This document shows positions 43,574-54,927 of a stretch of 64,000 nt of DNA, one piece after another. Positions within the stretch are counted from its first letter, which is position 1. Each line of letters starts with the position of its first letter. The notes beneath the pieces were generated by a model that ran no database searches, was not told the DNA's origin, and saw nothing but the letters and a program-made list of their open reading frames with translations. The DNA is from Ancylobacter rudongensis (GTDB taxonomy: Bacteria; Pseudomonadota; Alphaproteobacteria; Rhizobiales; Xanthobacteraceae). Both the position numbers and the translations under genes were made by a program. The stretch is from contig NZ_FMTP01000003.1 in NCBI RefSeq assembly GCF_900100155.1, positions 186,001 to 250,000 on the forward strand. Reading direction: 5' to 3'.

Positions 43574-45894
43574 TGCGCAGCCTCCGGCGCTCGCATTTCG
43601 GGGCGGTAGGCCAGTTCGATGGGGTGGCCGATCGGATCGATGAGACCGGTCTCGATCGCGTAGAGCAGCGCCACCCGCACATGGAAGCGGGCGCCGAGCG
43701 CTTCGCCATGGGTGGGCACCACCACCGGCTCGGGCGTCTCGCCGAAGGTGTGGCGGGCGGCGTTGCGGCCGAGCGCGTGGTAATGGTCGAGCCCGGTGAG
43801 GGGAGCGTTGGAGAACAGTTCGAGGTTCATGTGCGGCATGCGGTCGGCCTGGTGCAAGACGGTGGTGCCCTTGGCCTGGATGCCGATGCCGAAGCCGGAC
43901 CCCGACAGCCGCGCGGCGGCGAGGCCGAGGAAGGAGGTGTCGGCGGTGTGCAGCATCCGCACCAGCCGCGCCGTGCCGCCCCCGGCCGTGATGCCGCTGA
44001 CCAGCGCCGCCACCACATCGACCAGCGCATGGCCGGCCGTGGTCTGGTGCAGCTGGCGGGCGAAGGCGGGGCTGACGCCGATCACCACCTCGTGGTGGCC
44101 CGTGCCCTTCTGCGCCGGGCCGGCGGCCACCAGCCAGTCCACCTCCGCGCCGCCGGCGCCAGCGACGACATTCTCCGCCGCCAGCACCCGCTCGCGGGTG
44201 AGCACGTTGCGGATGCCCTGCACCGCCTGCCAGCGCTCCTCCGGCATGCGGTAGCCGGTGCCCGGGCCGCGATAATCATTGGGATCATTGATGGCGCTCA
44301 TCACCCGCCCGTCGCGCACCAGGGCGGAGGTCTGCAGATAGTCGCCGGAAATGCGCTGGCGCAGCATGAGCAGGAGATTTTCCGCCTCCTCGGTGAAGCC
44401 GCGCTTGCCCAGCGCCCGCACCACATCGATGGCGGTGAGGCCGCGCGCCTTGATGGCGGCGCTGATCGGCGTCACCTCGCCCGGGGTGTAGCTCACCGTC
44501 TCCTCCGAGCCGGAGGCGAACACTACCGACATCATCCGCGCCCGCGGCACGGTGCCGAGGCCCAGCTCTTCCATAACCGCGCCCAGCGCCTCCACCGCCC
44601 GCACCCGCAGGCCCAGCACCTGGTCCTCCTCCACCGGGGTCAGGCCGCCATCGGTCTGGAAATCGCGCTGGAGCAGCAGATAGTCCTCGATCTCCTCGCC
44701 ATTGAACAGCGAGGGGTTGAACGAATTGTCGTATTTCTTGATCGAGCCGAAGCCCGAGCAGATGAGGTCGGAGCCGGCCAGCAGATAGGGCGTGATCTTG
44801 GCGCCGACGCGGATTTCCGATTCGCTGGTGCGGCAGTCATTGCCGGAAGCGCATTCGAGCCCGAGCCAGACGGCGATGAGGTTTTCCGCCATCAGCTCGC
44901 GTACCCCGCCGGCCATGGAGGCGGTGAGCGGGGCGCCGTCAATGCCGCCATTCTGCGTGCCCTGCACGCCCATGGCCCGCTGCAGGCACAGGCAGCGCGC
45001 TTCGAGATAGAGCAGCGAGCGCTGCTCGTGAAAGCCCATCAAGAGTTCCGCCGCCGCGCCCGAGGTGCAGCGGGCCTTGATGCCGCGCGAGGCATAGGCG
45101 GCGGTAAGCAGCGCCTTCGACCACGGCGTGTCGTCGCCATCGATAAAGGCGCGCTCTGTGCCATAGACCGACACCGTCTCGGCATAGGAGGAAAGCCCGG
45201 CGAGGCCGATCTGCAGCTCCTCCGCCTCCTCGATCGAGCACTGGAACAGCACCCCGCCGCGCCCGACCGCCGCCCCCACCGTGCAGGCCAGCGCATTGGC
45301 CCAGCTGTTGGAGGCCACCCGCATCGTGGTCTCGATCTCGTCAAAGCCGAGCGCCACGGTGACGGCGGCATCGGCGGCCAGCTGCAGCGGGTCGTCCTTG
45401 GCGTTGGTCACATGCGCCTGATTGCCGGGGGTCTGGCGCTGGCGCATTTTTGAGTAGGCGAAAGCGATTTCCAGCGCCGACAGCCGGCCCACCACTTCGG
45501 CGAGCCGCGCCGGGGTGAGGCCGCGCGCCAGCGCTTCGAGTTCATGGCGCGGCACATTGATGTCGACCAGCTTGCGGGCGATCTCGCCCGGGTCCATCGC
45601 CATCGCCACCTCCGCCATGGCGGGGTCGATGTGATGGGCGGCGATGAAGGCGTCGAGAATGTCGAAATCGGCCGCCGCCTTGCCGTCCATGACCGTGACT
45701 TGGCCATCCTCGATGCTGAGCGAGGGCGCGGGGTCATAGGGGCTGTGGAACACCGAGAAGCCGGCCTCGGGATTTTCCGCCGCGAACAGATCGTGCCGCA
45801 GCGGCCGCGCGTCCCACTCGGCGAAACGGCGCCAGCGATTGGAGCTTTGAGGCGCACCCGAGGGGGGCGAAGCGGTTTCGGGCGCGTCAGTCAT
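43570..45894 (-). CDS. Fused large and medium subunits of B12-dependent diol/glycerol dehydratase
   Basis: This is 774 residues. Residues 1-560 match PduC (RWRRFAEWDARPL, ASNSWANALACTVGAAVG, LECASGNDCRTSESEIR, YRGPGTGYRMPEERW). Residues about 595-745 match PduD (HHEVVIGVSPAF, RLSGSGFGIGIQAKGTTVLH, NLELFSNAPL). In enteric bacteria these are separate chains of 554 and 224 residues. GGGAGG precedes ATG 45894. No reactivase, aldehyde dehydrogenase of the pdu type or microcompartment shell gene accompanies it. The product would be 3-hydroxypropionaldehyde or propionaldehyde. Confidence 0.9.
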   Translation of the reverse strand: MTDAPETASPPSGAPQSSNRWRRFAEWDARPLRHDLFAAENPEAGFSVFHSPYDPAPSLSIEDGQVTVMDGKAAADFDILDAFIAAHHIDPAMAEVAMAMDPGEIARKLVDINVPRHELEALARGLTPARLAEVVGRLSALEIAFAYSKMRQRQTPGNQAHVTNAKDDPLQLAADAAVTVALGFDEIETTMRVASNSWANALACTVGAAVGRGGVLFQCSIEEAEELQIGLAGLSSYAETVSVYGTERAFIDGDDTPWSKALLTAAYASRGIKARCTSGAAAELLMGFHEQRSLLYLEARCLCLQRAMGVQGTQNGGIDGAPLTASMAGGVRELMAENLIAVWLGLECASGNDCRTSESEIRVGAKITPYLLAGSDLICSGFGSIKKYDNSFNPSLFNGEEIEDYLLLQRDFQTDGGLTPVEEDQVLGLRVRAVEALGAVMEELGLGTVPRARMMSVVFASGSEETVSYTPGEVTPISAAIKARGLTAIDVVRALGKRGFTEEAENLLLMLRQRISGDYLQTSALVRDGRVMSAINDPNDYRGPGTGYRMPEERWQAVQGIRNVLTRERVLAAENVVAGAGGAEVDWLVAAGPAQKGTGHHEVVIGVSPAFARQLHQTTAGHALVDVVAALVSGITAGGGTARLVRMLHTADTSFLGLAAARLSGSGFGIGIQAKGTTVLHQADRMPHMNLELFSNAPLTGLDHYHALGRNAARHTFGETPEPVVVPTHGEALGARFHVRVALLYAIETGLIDPIGHPIELAYRPEMRAPEAAQ

Positions 45895-46005
45895 GCTCAG
45901 GCCTCCCGCATGGTCCTCTCCGGGACCCATGTCAGGATAGTGAAGACGGGAGGCGGGATAAAGCCGGCAGCGGCCGCCTGTCCGATGTCCGGCGCGCCGA
46001 CGCTT

Positions 46006-46121
46006 TAGAGCACGCGCCGATCAGTTTGCATCGCAAGCTGATCGGATAACGCGTTCTCTCTCCTGGAGTTAGAGGGCGATTTGCCGATCAGATTGATTCA
46101 ATCTGATCGGATCGCACTCTA
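46006..46121. repeat. Dispersed palindromic repeat element with two long hairpins
   Basis: Palindrome 1 (46017-46045) has 13-bp arms CCGATCAGTTTGC/GCAAGCTGATCGG with one mismatch. Palindrome 2 (46084-46110) has perfect 13-bp arms CCGATCAGATTGA/TCAATCTGATCGG around one base. Outer ends read AGAGCACGCG and CGCACTCT, a rough inverted pair. Elements with this CCGATCAG core are common in Hyphomicrobiales intergenic DNA. It sits upstream of the dehydratase and touches the stop of the BON gene. Confidence 0.75.
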
Positions 46122-46373
46122 GTGGAACCGCACGGCCCGGTGGCAGAGCAGCGGCTCGACCTTCACCTGATTGACGATGGTGAAGTCGCCGGCGAGGCGG
46201 CCGACGGCGTCCTCGATCAGGATCTGGACGCCGCGCGAGGAGACGCGGCCGGTGAGGGTGATGATTCCCTTGTCCGGGCAGATGCCGACATCGACCTCGG
46301 CGCCCTCCCAAGCCTGATCGACGGCGTGATCCACGGCGTCCCGAAGGCGGCGATAAAGCGCGGCGTCCTGCAT
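46119..46373 (-). CDS. BON-domain protein
   Basis: This is 84 residues and a single BON domain: VDVGICPDKGIITLTGRVSS at about 27-46, followed by an Ile/Val-rich helix and VNQVKVE. No signal peptide, so cytoplasmic. GGGAGGA precedes ATG 46373. The TAG stop comes from the very end of the palindromic repeat element, suggesting that insertion of the element set the present C-terminus. BON domains bind lipids or proteins; role here unknown. Confidence 0.75.
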   Translation of the reverse strand: MQDAALYRRLRDAVDHAVDQAWEGAEVDVGICPDKGIITLTGRVSSRGVQILIEDAVGRLAGDFTIVNQVKVEPLLCHRAVRFH

Positions 46374-46513
46374 GGCATCCTCCCACTTCGGCAGCGGACA
46401 CATCCGAATGGGCCGCTGGCACAAGTGAATGGGTGAAGCCAAGCACGCCGGGCGGGCCGGCGCCTTGATTTGCCGCAAACCCGCCCTGGCGCTGGATGCC
46501 CAGCCCGCGAGGC

Positions 46514-47359
46514 TCAGCCGGCCGCGACGAGACGCTGTTCCTGCACGCCGAGGCCCGACACCGAGAGCCGCATGGTCTGGCCGGGGGTGAGATAGACCGG
46601 CGGTTTCATGCCGAGGCCGACGCCCGGCGGCGTGCCGGTGGAGATGATGTCGCCCGGCTGCAGGCTCATGAACTGGCTGACATAGGAGACCAGGGTCGGC
46701 ACGTCGAAGATCATGGTGCGGGTGGAACCCGACTGGCGGCGCACGCCGTCCACCTCCAGCCACATGTCCAGCGCCTGCGGGTCGGGAATCTCGTCCGTCG
46801 TCACCAGCCACGGGCCGACGGGGCCGAAGGTGTCGCAGCCCTTGCCCTTGTCCCAGGTGCCGCCGCGCTCCAGCTGGAAGCCGCGCTCGGACACGTCGTT
46901 GACGACGCAATAGCCGGCGATATGGGCGTAAGCCTCTTCCACAGTGATATATTTAGCCGGCTTGCCGATGACGATGCCCAGTTCGACCTCCCAGTCGGTC
47001 TTGGTCGCGCCGCGCGGGATCTCGACATTGTCGTTCGGCCCGACGATGCAGCTTGTCGGCTTGAGGAACACCACCGGCTCCTCGGGGATCGGCAGGCCGG
47101 CCTCGCGCGCGTGGTCGGTGTAGTTGAGGCCGATGCAGACGAATTTGCCGACGTGACCGACGCAGGCGCCGAGGCGCGGCGCGCCCTCCACCGGCAGCAA
47201 CTCCTCCGTGTCGACCGCGCGCAGGCGTGCGAGGCTTTCCGGCAGCAGCACCTTGCCGGCAATGTCGGACACCAGCGAGGACAGATCGCGCAGCACGCCG
47301 GCCTCGTCGATCAGGCCGGGGCGCTCATGCCCGATCTCTCCATAGCGAACGAGCTTCAT
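46514..47359 (-). CDS. Fumarylacetoacetate hydrolase-family protein
   Basis: This is 282 residues with the FAH fold: GKFVCIGLNYTDHAREAG at about 71-88, EPVVFLKPTSCIVGPND, DWEVELGIVIGK (metal-binding acidic residues) and GDIISTGTPPGVGLGMKPP near the C-terminus. Relatives cleave or dehydrate acylpyruvates and 2-keto-3-deoxy sugar acids such as the 2,4-diketo-3-deoxy-L-fuconate product. GGGAGA precedes ATG 47359. No pathway partners are adjacent, so the substrate is open. Confidence 0.85.
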   Translation of the reverse strand: MKLVRYGEIGHERPGLIDEAGVLRDLSSLVSDIAGKVLLPESLARLRAVDTEELLPVEGAPRLGACVGHVGKFVCIGLNYTDHAREAGLPIPEEPVVFLKPTSCIVGPNDNVEIPRGATKTDWEVELGIVIGKPAKYITVEEAYAHIAGYCVVNDVSERGFQLERGGTWDKGKGCDTFGPVGPWLVTTDEIPDPQALDMWLEVDGVRRQSGSTRTMIFDVPTLVSYVSQFMSLQPGDIISTGTPPGVGLGMKPPVYLTPGQTMRLSVSGLGVQEQRLVAAG

Positions 47360-47553
47360 CGGACGTTTCTCCCTGCCGCCAGAACCGATCCGCCGGGCTT
47401 TGCCTATACCTTCGCCGGCGAGCGCCCTCAGAGGTACCGGCAAAGCCCGGCGGCGTCGAGGCCGCGGGCGGCGGGTTGGCGTGCCGGCTTGTCGAATCAG
47501 GGCCGCTCTCCTATCGCTCGGGACACGGCGCGCCGGCCGTGCGGGAGACAGAT

Positions 47554-48411
47554 ATGGGCCATGTGCTGGTGGCCGGAAGCGTCAATGTCGACCGCATCTG
47601 GCGGCTCGCCGCCCCGCTGCGGGCCGGCGAGCGGCTGACGCGCAGCGAGGTGACGCTGCGCTGTGGCGGCGGCGGCTTCAACACCGGCGCGGCGCTCCTC
47701 GCGCTCGGCCACCGGGTGACGCTTGTAGCGACGCTTTCCACCGACGCCGCCGGCGCCGCCTGCCGCGCCCGGCTGGAGGCGATGGGCTTCGACCTGCGCT
47801 ATCTGAGCGATACCGACGCGCCCACCGTGCCGCTGGACCTTCTCGTCGACCCCACGGGCGAGCGCACCATCATCGCCCCGGCCACGACCGAGGCGCGCCT
47901 TCTCACCGCCCTGCCGGCGATCGAGGCCGACATCGCCTATATCAATGTCCGCCGCACCGCGCCCGGCGTGCTGGAGGCGCTGGCCGCGCGCACACAGGTG
48001 GTGGCGCAGATGCCGCTGGAGCACATGGAGCGACGGCCGGCGCAGGTGCTCATCGCCTCCGCCGCCGACCACGCGCTGTTCGCCGGCACGGACGCCTTCG
48101 CCCACGCGCGGGCGATCGGCGGCGAGGGGCTGGCGGCGCTGGTGCTGACGCAGGGGGCCGGGCCGGTGGAACTGTGCGAGGCGCAGCGGCGGATGAGCCT
48201 CGCCGTGCCGCCGCGCGCCGTGCCGGGCGACACCACCGGGGCGGGCGATGCCTTCGCCGCCGGCTTCATCGATGGCTGGCTGGCCGGCGCGCCGCTGCCG
48301 GCGGCGGTGCGGCGCGGCATCGCCATTGCCGGGCGGGTGCTGGCCGGCGACACCGGGTTCGAGCGCCCGGCGCCGCTGCCGCTGACGACCGTGCTGGTCG
48401 CCGCCGACTGA
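47554..48411 (+). CDS. PfkB-family carbohydrate kinase
   Basis: This 285-residue ribokinase/PfkB kinase has the N-terminal GGGGFNTGAALLALGH and the C-terminal VPGDTTGAGDAFAAGFIDGW, whose second-last Asp is the catalytic base. GGGAGA precedes ATG 47554. It is divergent from the FAH hydrolase with a 194-base gap. Sugar phosphorylation is likely; which sugar cannot be told. Confidence 0.87.
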   Translation: MGHVLVAGSVNVDRIWRLAAPLRAGERLTRSEVTLRCGGGGFNTGAALLALGHRVTLVATLSTDAAGAACRARLEAMGFDLRYLSDTDAPTVPLDLLVDPTGERTIIAPATTEARLLTALPAIEADIAYINVRRTAPGVLEALAARTQVVAQMPLEHMERRPAQVLIASAADHALFAGTDAFAHARAIGGEGLAALVLTQGAGPVELCEAQRRMSLAVPPRAVPGDTTGAGDAFAAGFIDGWLAGAPLPAAVRRGIAIAGRVLAGDTGFERPAPLPLTTVLVAAD

Positions 48412-48498
48412 CCCGCATCAAGGAAGATGGGTTGCCGCGTGGTAAGCTCGGCCTTGGTGCCGACAGGGGCGTCCGCCCGTGCGGCCGAGGAGGACGCC

Positions 48499-49587
48499 AT
48501 GTCGCCACGCGCGCCATTGCCCGAGCCTTTCGCCCCGCTGCAGGCAGCGCAGCGCGCCGCGCAGGAGAACTGGCGCCAGACGCAGGCCGGCACGCTGGAC
48601 CTGCTCGGCTATGGCGTTGCCGAACACCCCTATGAGATCGCCGCCGAGGCGCCGCTGCTGCGGCTGCGGCATTACCGGCAGTCGGCGGCGCCTCTGGCGG
48701 CTCCGGCGGGACCGGCGGTGCTGATGATCCCCGCCCCGATCAAGCGCCCCTATGTCTGGGACCTGACGGCGGAGCTCAGCGTGGTGCGCTTCTGCCTCGA
48801 TCGCGGCATGGACGTGTTTCTCACGGAGTGGCGCCCGCCGGTGGAAGGCGGCGCGCCGCACGGGCTGGAGGACTATGCCCTCGCCCTGCTCGACGCCGCG
48901 CGCGAAGTGGCGGACCGGAGCGGGCGGGCGCCGGTGGTGCTCGGCCATTCGCTCGGCGGCACGCTGGCGGCATTGGCGGCCGCGCTGGAGCCGGCGCTTT
49001 TTCGCGGGCTGGTGCTGCTCGCCGCGCCGGTGAGCTTCGCGCCCGGCTCCAGCGCCTTCCGCGACAGCGTGGCGGCGCAGGACGCGCGCGCGGGCGAGGA
49101 CGGCATCCTGCCCGGCGGGCTGCTGGCGCAGTCCTGCGCCCTGCTCGCGCCCGCCACCTTCGTCTGGAACCGCTGGCTGGACGGGGCGCTGAGCCTGACC
49201 GATCCGGCGGCGCTCGACCTGCATCTGCGCATCACCCGCTGGGCACTGGACGAGGTGCCGCTGGCCGGCCGGCTGGTGCATGAAATGGTGGACTGGCTCT
49301 ACCGGGAGGACCGCTTCAGCCAAGGCCGGCTGGAGCTGGGCGGGCGGCTTCTGGGGCCGGAGGCGCTGCGCCTGCCGGCGCTGGCGGTGGTGAACGCCGC
49401 CGACGAAATCGGCCCGCGCGCGGCGGTGGCGCCGTTCTTCGCCCGCATGGCGAAAGGCAGCACCGAGATCATCGAGCACCCCACCGAGGTCGGCGTCGGG
49501 CTGCAGCACCTCGCCATTCTCGCCGGGCGGCAGGCGCACCGGCAGGTGTGGCCGCGCATCGCCGACTGGATTTTCGCCCGCGCGTGA
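48499..49587 (+). CDS. PhaC-like alpha/beta hydrolase
   Basis: This is 362 residues. MIPAPIKRPYVWDL, FLTEWRPP and VVNAADEIGPRAAVAPFF resemble the catalytic half of polyhydroxyalkanoate synthases. The nucleophile elbow, however, is GHSLGGT with serine, where true PhaC has GxCxG with cysteine. That favours a hydrolase or an uncharacterised PhaC-like enzyme over a polymerase. ATG 48499 is chosen because GAGGAGGA lies just upstream; a longer frame begins at a poor start. Confidence 0.75.
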   Translation: MSPRAPLPEPFAPLQAAQRAAQENWRQTQAGTLDLLGYGVAEHPYEIAAEAPLLRLRHYRQSAAPLAAPAGPAVLMIPAPIKRPYVWDLTAELSVVRFCLDRGMDVFLTEWRPPVEGGAPHGLEDYALALLDAAREVADRSGRAPVVLGHSLGGTLAALAAALEPALFRGLVLLAAPVSFAPGSSAFRDSVAAQDARAGEDGILPGGLLAQSCALLAPATFVWNRWLDGALSLTDPAALDLHLRITRWALDEVPLAGRLVHEMVDWLYREDRFSQGRLELGGRLLGPEALRLPALAVVNAADEIGPRAAVAPFFARMAKGSTEIIEHPTEVGVGLQHLAILAGRQAHRQVWPRIADWIFARA

Positions 49588-49609
49588 GCACGCACCTAAA
49601 CCCGCGCCG

Positions 49610-50359
49610 TCAGCGCGCGGGCCGCTTCAGCCCGTCCGCCACCAGCTGGGTCCAGATGTCCTCGGCTGTGTCGGCGAAGCGGATCAGACCCACTTCTCCC
49701 GCGCTCACCATGCCCTCGTCGATCAGCGCCTGGAAATTGACCACCGAGCGCCAATAGGCCTCGTCGAACAGCACGACGGCCACCGGCGGCGCCTTGCCTG
49801 TTATCTGCAGGTTGAGGATCTCGAACAGCTCGTCCAACGTGCCGAAGCCGCCGGGAAACACCACCAGCGCATTGGCGCGCATGGCCAGGTGCATCTTGCG
49901 CATGGCGAAGTAGTGGAAGCGGAAGGTCAGCTGCGGCGTGGTGTAGGGGTTGGGGACCTGCTCGTGCGGCAGCGAGATGTTGAAGCCGATGCTGGGCGCC
50001 GCCACCTCATAGGCGCCGCGATTGGCCGCCTCCATCACCCCCGGACCGCCGCCGGTGGCGATGACATTGTCGCGGTAGCCGCCCTCGGACACATCGAGCG
50101 CGCCGCCGCGCTGCGAGGCGAGGCGCCCGAAAGCCCGCGCCTGCTCATAGATGAAGGGCTGGCGGCCGGGACCGTTCTCCCGCACCCGGGCCGAGCCGAA
50201 CACCACGAGGGTGGAGCGGATGCGCCAGCGCCGCAGCTCTTCCTCCGGCTTGGCGTATTCCAGCTGGAAGCGCAGGCCGCGCATGGAATCACCGAGGATG
50301 AAATCCTGGTCCAGCGCCGCCAGGCGGTAGCTGTGATGGGGGGAGATGTCGTCGTTCAC
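49610..50359 (-). CDS. LOG-family protein (nucleotide 5'-monophosphate phosphoribohydrolase type)
   Basis: This is 249 residues with both LOG motifs, TGGGPGVMEAANRGA at about 114-128 and FPGGFGTLDELFE at about 168-180. Family members hydrolyse AMP-type nucleotides, including cytokinin precursors, to the free base and ribose-5-phosphate. The start is GTG 50359 with AAGGA upstream. It lies next to NAD synthetase, which may reflect a shared nucleotide-salvage setting. Confidence 0.85.
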   Translation of the reverse strand: MNDDISPHHSYRLAALDQDFILGDSMRGLRFQLEYAKPEEELRRWRIRSTLVVFGSARVRENGPGRQPFIYEQARAFGRLASQRGGALDVSEGGYRDNVIATGGGPGVMEAANRGAYEVAAPSIGFNISLPHEQVPNPYTTPQLTFRFHYFAMRKMHLAMRANALVVFPGGFGTLDELFEILNLQITGKAPPVAVVLFDEAYWRSVVNFQALIDEGMVSAGEVGLIRFADTAEDIWTQLVADGLKRPAR

Positions 50360-50418
50360 GCCTGTTTCCTTCACGCGCGCATCGCCGCGCGGCTCTCTCG
50401 CCTGCGGCAAATACCGGC

Positions 50419-52473
<2,055 letters not shown>

Positions 52474-52516
52474 TACGCCCTCATCAATGCAATAATAGGC
52501 TGATATTTAACCGCTC

Positions 52517-53881
52517 ATGCGCCGCGAACCAGCAAAAGCCGCAGAGGATGTGCGCCATTCGCGCCGACGAGGGCCGCTGCCCGCTCCATGCGGGCGCGGC
52601 GCGGCGGCAGGAAGCGCGGCCGGACTCGTCGCGGCCTTGCTCGCGGCAACGGCGCCGGACGCGCAGGCGGCCCAGCCGCCGGGCCCGGCTTCCGCACCTT
52701 ATGTGAAGGCCTGCAAGGCGGAAGGGCCGGGCTTCGCCTACATACCCGGCTCGGACACCTGCCTGCGGCTCGGCGGCTATCTCTGGGCCGAGACCTATGC
52801 CAACAGCTACACCGACTATCCCGCCGCCAATGCGAGGAGCTACTGGGTCTCCACCTTCGGGCTGGTGACGGATGCCCGCACGCGCACGGAATACGGCACG
52901 CTGCGCTCCTACACCGATCTGCGGATCATCTGGCGAACCGCCGACCCCTGGGGCGAGGGGGTGCGGGACGGCGTCGACTTCGACCCCTACGACATGCATA
53001 TCGAGTTCGCCGGCTTCACCTTCGGCTATCTCCAGTCCTTCTTCGACTTCTACGCCAATGCCAATGTGATGGGCACCGACCCGGCGACCATCGGCGACCA
53101 GACCCAGCTGCCCGTGCTCGGCTATAGCTGGCACCTGCGGGACGGGTTCCTCGCCCAGCTCTCGCTGGAAGGATCGGCCAACCGCGACAATGGCATCCTG
53201 CCTGTCGTGGAATGCGGCGCCGCTGTGGTCGCTGATGACGAGGCGGAGGCGGGAGGGGCGGCGGGCTGGCCAGAGATCGTCGCCACTTTCGGCCAGAGCG
53301 GCGACTGGGGAAATTTCCAGTTCTCGGGCGCGCTGCACCAGATCGCGCAATCGCCGGTGAGCGAGCGGATCGGCGCCTCGACCAATGAGTGGGGCTACGC
53401 GCTTCAGGCCGGGGTGATGGTCAACCTGCCGGCACTCGGGCCGGGCGACACGCTCTACCTCCAGGCGGCCTATGCCCTTGGGGCGACTTCCTATCTCGGG
53501 CTGATCGACCCGAGTGGCCGCTTTTCCGCCCCTGACGCCTTCCAGCGGCTCGACGGCTCGCTGTCAAAGGTGGAGGGCTGGAGCGCGGTCGGCCAGTTCC
53601 TGCACAACTGGAACGACGAGTGGAACTCGGCCTTCTTCGCCGGCTATGGCCGGTTCGACATCGCCGACCCGCTGGCGCGGCTCACCTATGGCGCCAGCGG
53701 CATCGGCAACTGGAACCTTGGCGCCAATCTCAGCTGGACGCCGGTCGGGCCGTTCACGGTGACGCTGCAATATCAGTACAATCTCTACGAGGCCGACGGC
53801 TTCCGCCCCGGCACGCAGGGCCTCCCGCTCGCCTCGCAGGCGGCGAACGACTTCCTGCTGATGTTCGCCGCCACCTTCTGA
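52517..53881 (+). CDS. Alphaproteobacterial outer-membrane porin
   Basis: This is 454 residues. A signal region ends near residue 51 (DAQA before AQPPGPAS), then comes the family's two-cysteine segment VKACKAEGPGFAYIPGSDTC and LRLGGYLWAE. The rest is alternating beta-strand sequence and ends in Phe (LLMFAATF), as outer-membrane barrels do. It resembles the Omp2b/porin_2 family. ATG 52517 has a weak ribosome binding site and the N-terminus is long and Arg-rich, so a downstream start is possible. Confidence 0.87.
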   Translation: MRREPAKAAEDVRHSRRRGPLPAPCGRGAAAGSAAGLVAALLAATAPDAQAAQPPGPASAPYVKACKAEGPGFAYIPGSDTCLRLGGYLWAETYANSYTDYPAANARSYWVSTFGLVTDARTRTEYGTLRSYTDLRIIWRTADPWGEGVRDGVDFDPYDMHIEFAGFTFGYLQSFFDFYANANVMGTDPATIGDQTQLPVLGYSWHLRDGFLAQLSLEGSANRDNGILPVVECGAAVVADDEAEAGGAAGWPEIVATFGQSGDWGNFQFSGALHQIAQSPVSERIGASTNEWGYALQAGVMVNLPALGPGDTLYLQAAYALGATSYLGLIDPSGRFSAPDAFQRLDGSLSKVEGWSAVGQFLHNWNDEWNSAFFAGYGRFDIADPLARLTYGASGIGNWNLGANLSWTPVGPFTVTLQYQYNLYEADGFRPGTQGLPLASQAANDFLLMFAATF

Positions 53882-53894
53882 GCGCGCGGCAGGG

Positions 53895-54674
53895 TCAGGC
53901 GGTGCCCATCTCGTCCAGCGCCATCGGCGATTCCGGCAGCACCTGGCCGCCATCGATCACCATGCCCTGGCCGGTGATGTAGCCGGCTTCCTCGCTGGCG
54001 AAGAACAGCGCGGCATTGGCGATGTCGAACACGCTGCCGAGCTTCTTCATCGGCACGCAGGCGGCGGTGGAGGCGATATAGGCCTCGCCCATGCCCTCCA
54101 TGCCTTCGGTCAGGATATTGCCCGGCATGACGGCGTTGACGGTGATGTTCCACGGCGCCAGCTCGATCGCCGCCGTGCGCATGAAGCCCATCTGCCCGGC
54201 CTTGGAGGCGCCGTAATGGGTCCAGCCGGGAAAGCCGGTGATCGGGCCGGTGATGGAGGAGGTGAGGATGATGCGGCCCTTCTTCGCCGCCTTCATCGCC
54301 GGCAGCACGGCGGAGACGGAGAGGAAGGTGCCCTTGAGATTGGTGCCGATGACATGGTCGAAATCGTCCCCGGTCATCTCGCCGAGCTTGGCGGCGGGGA
54401 AGATGCCGGCATTGGCGCAGAGCACGTCGATGGCGCCGTAGCGCTCCAGCGCCGCCGCGGCCATCGCCGCCATGTCCTCCGCCTTGGTCACGTCGGCGGC
54501 GAAGGCGGAGGCGTGGGGGCCGATTTCGGCCGCCACCTTCTCGGCCTCAGTGAGCGCGCGGCTGACCACCAGCACGTTGAGCCCGGCCTGGCCGAAGCGC
54601 AGCGCCAGGCCGCGCCCGATCCCCTTGCTGGCGCCGGTGACGATGACGGTCTTGCCTTGAAGCGACATGAACAT
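53895..54674 (-). CDS. Short-chain dehydrogenase/reductase
   Basis: This is about 259 residues of the classical SDR fold: TGASKGIGRG (cofactor), LCANAGIF, ILTSSITG with the catalytic Ser, YGASKAGQMGF with Tyr and Lys, and VMPGNILTEGMEGMG. ATG 54674 or ATG 54668 could start it. It is divergent from the spermidine-type ABC operon across a 253-base gap, which suggests it acts on the same substrate, for example oxidising an alcohol. Substrate unknown. Confidence 0.87.
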   Translation of the reverse strand: MFMSLQGKTVIVTGASKGIGRGLALRFGQAGLNVLVVSRALTEAEKVAAEIGPHASAFAADVTKAEDMAAMAAAALERYGAIDVLCANAGIFPAAKLGEMTGDDFDHVIGTNLKGTFLSVSAVLPAMKAAKKGRIILTSSITGPITGFPGWTHYGASKAGQMGFMRTAAIELAPWNITVNAVMPGNILTEGMEGMGEAYIASTAACVPMKKLGSVFDIANAALFFASEEAGYITGQGMVIDGGQVLPESPMALDEMGTA

Positions 54675-54927
54675 GGTGCGGCTGTTCCCGATGGAGTTCT
54701 GGAGTTTGTTTTCCGGCAAATCATACCGCCGGCGGCCGGCATGCCGTGAAAACAGGCTGCCTTCCTTTTCATCAGGTTGAGCCGCAAATTTAGTGTTGTA
54801 AAGCCCAAATCCAGATGTTTAGGATCACACACAGTCCAACATGTCTCCCACATCCGCCCAACGCCGGATGCCGAACGAATGCGCGGCCGCCCAAGGTTCC
54901 GCGCCAACAATCCAGAGGGACTTCGAG

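Noticed and set aside
45895-46118. Cobalamin riboswitch in the leader of the B12-dependent dehydratase
   Set aside because: The region is mostly the palindromic repeat and shows no B12-box-like sequence (GCCACTG type) or the expected pairing pattern.
48499-49587. True polyhydroxyalkanoate synthase
   Set aside because: The catalytic cysteine box is replaced by GHSLGGT, the protein is about 220 residues shorter than PhaC, and no phaA/phaB/phasin genes are adjacent.
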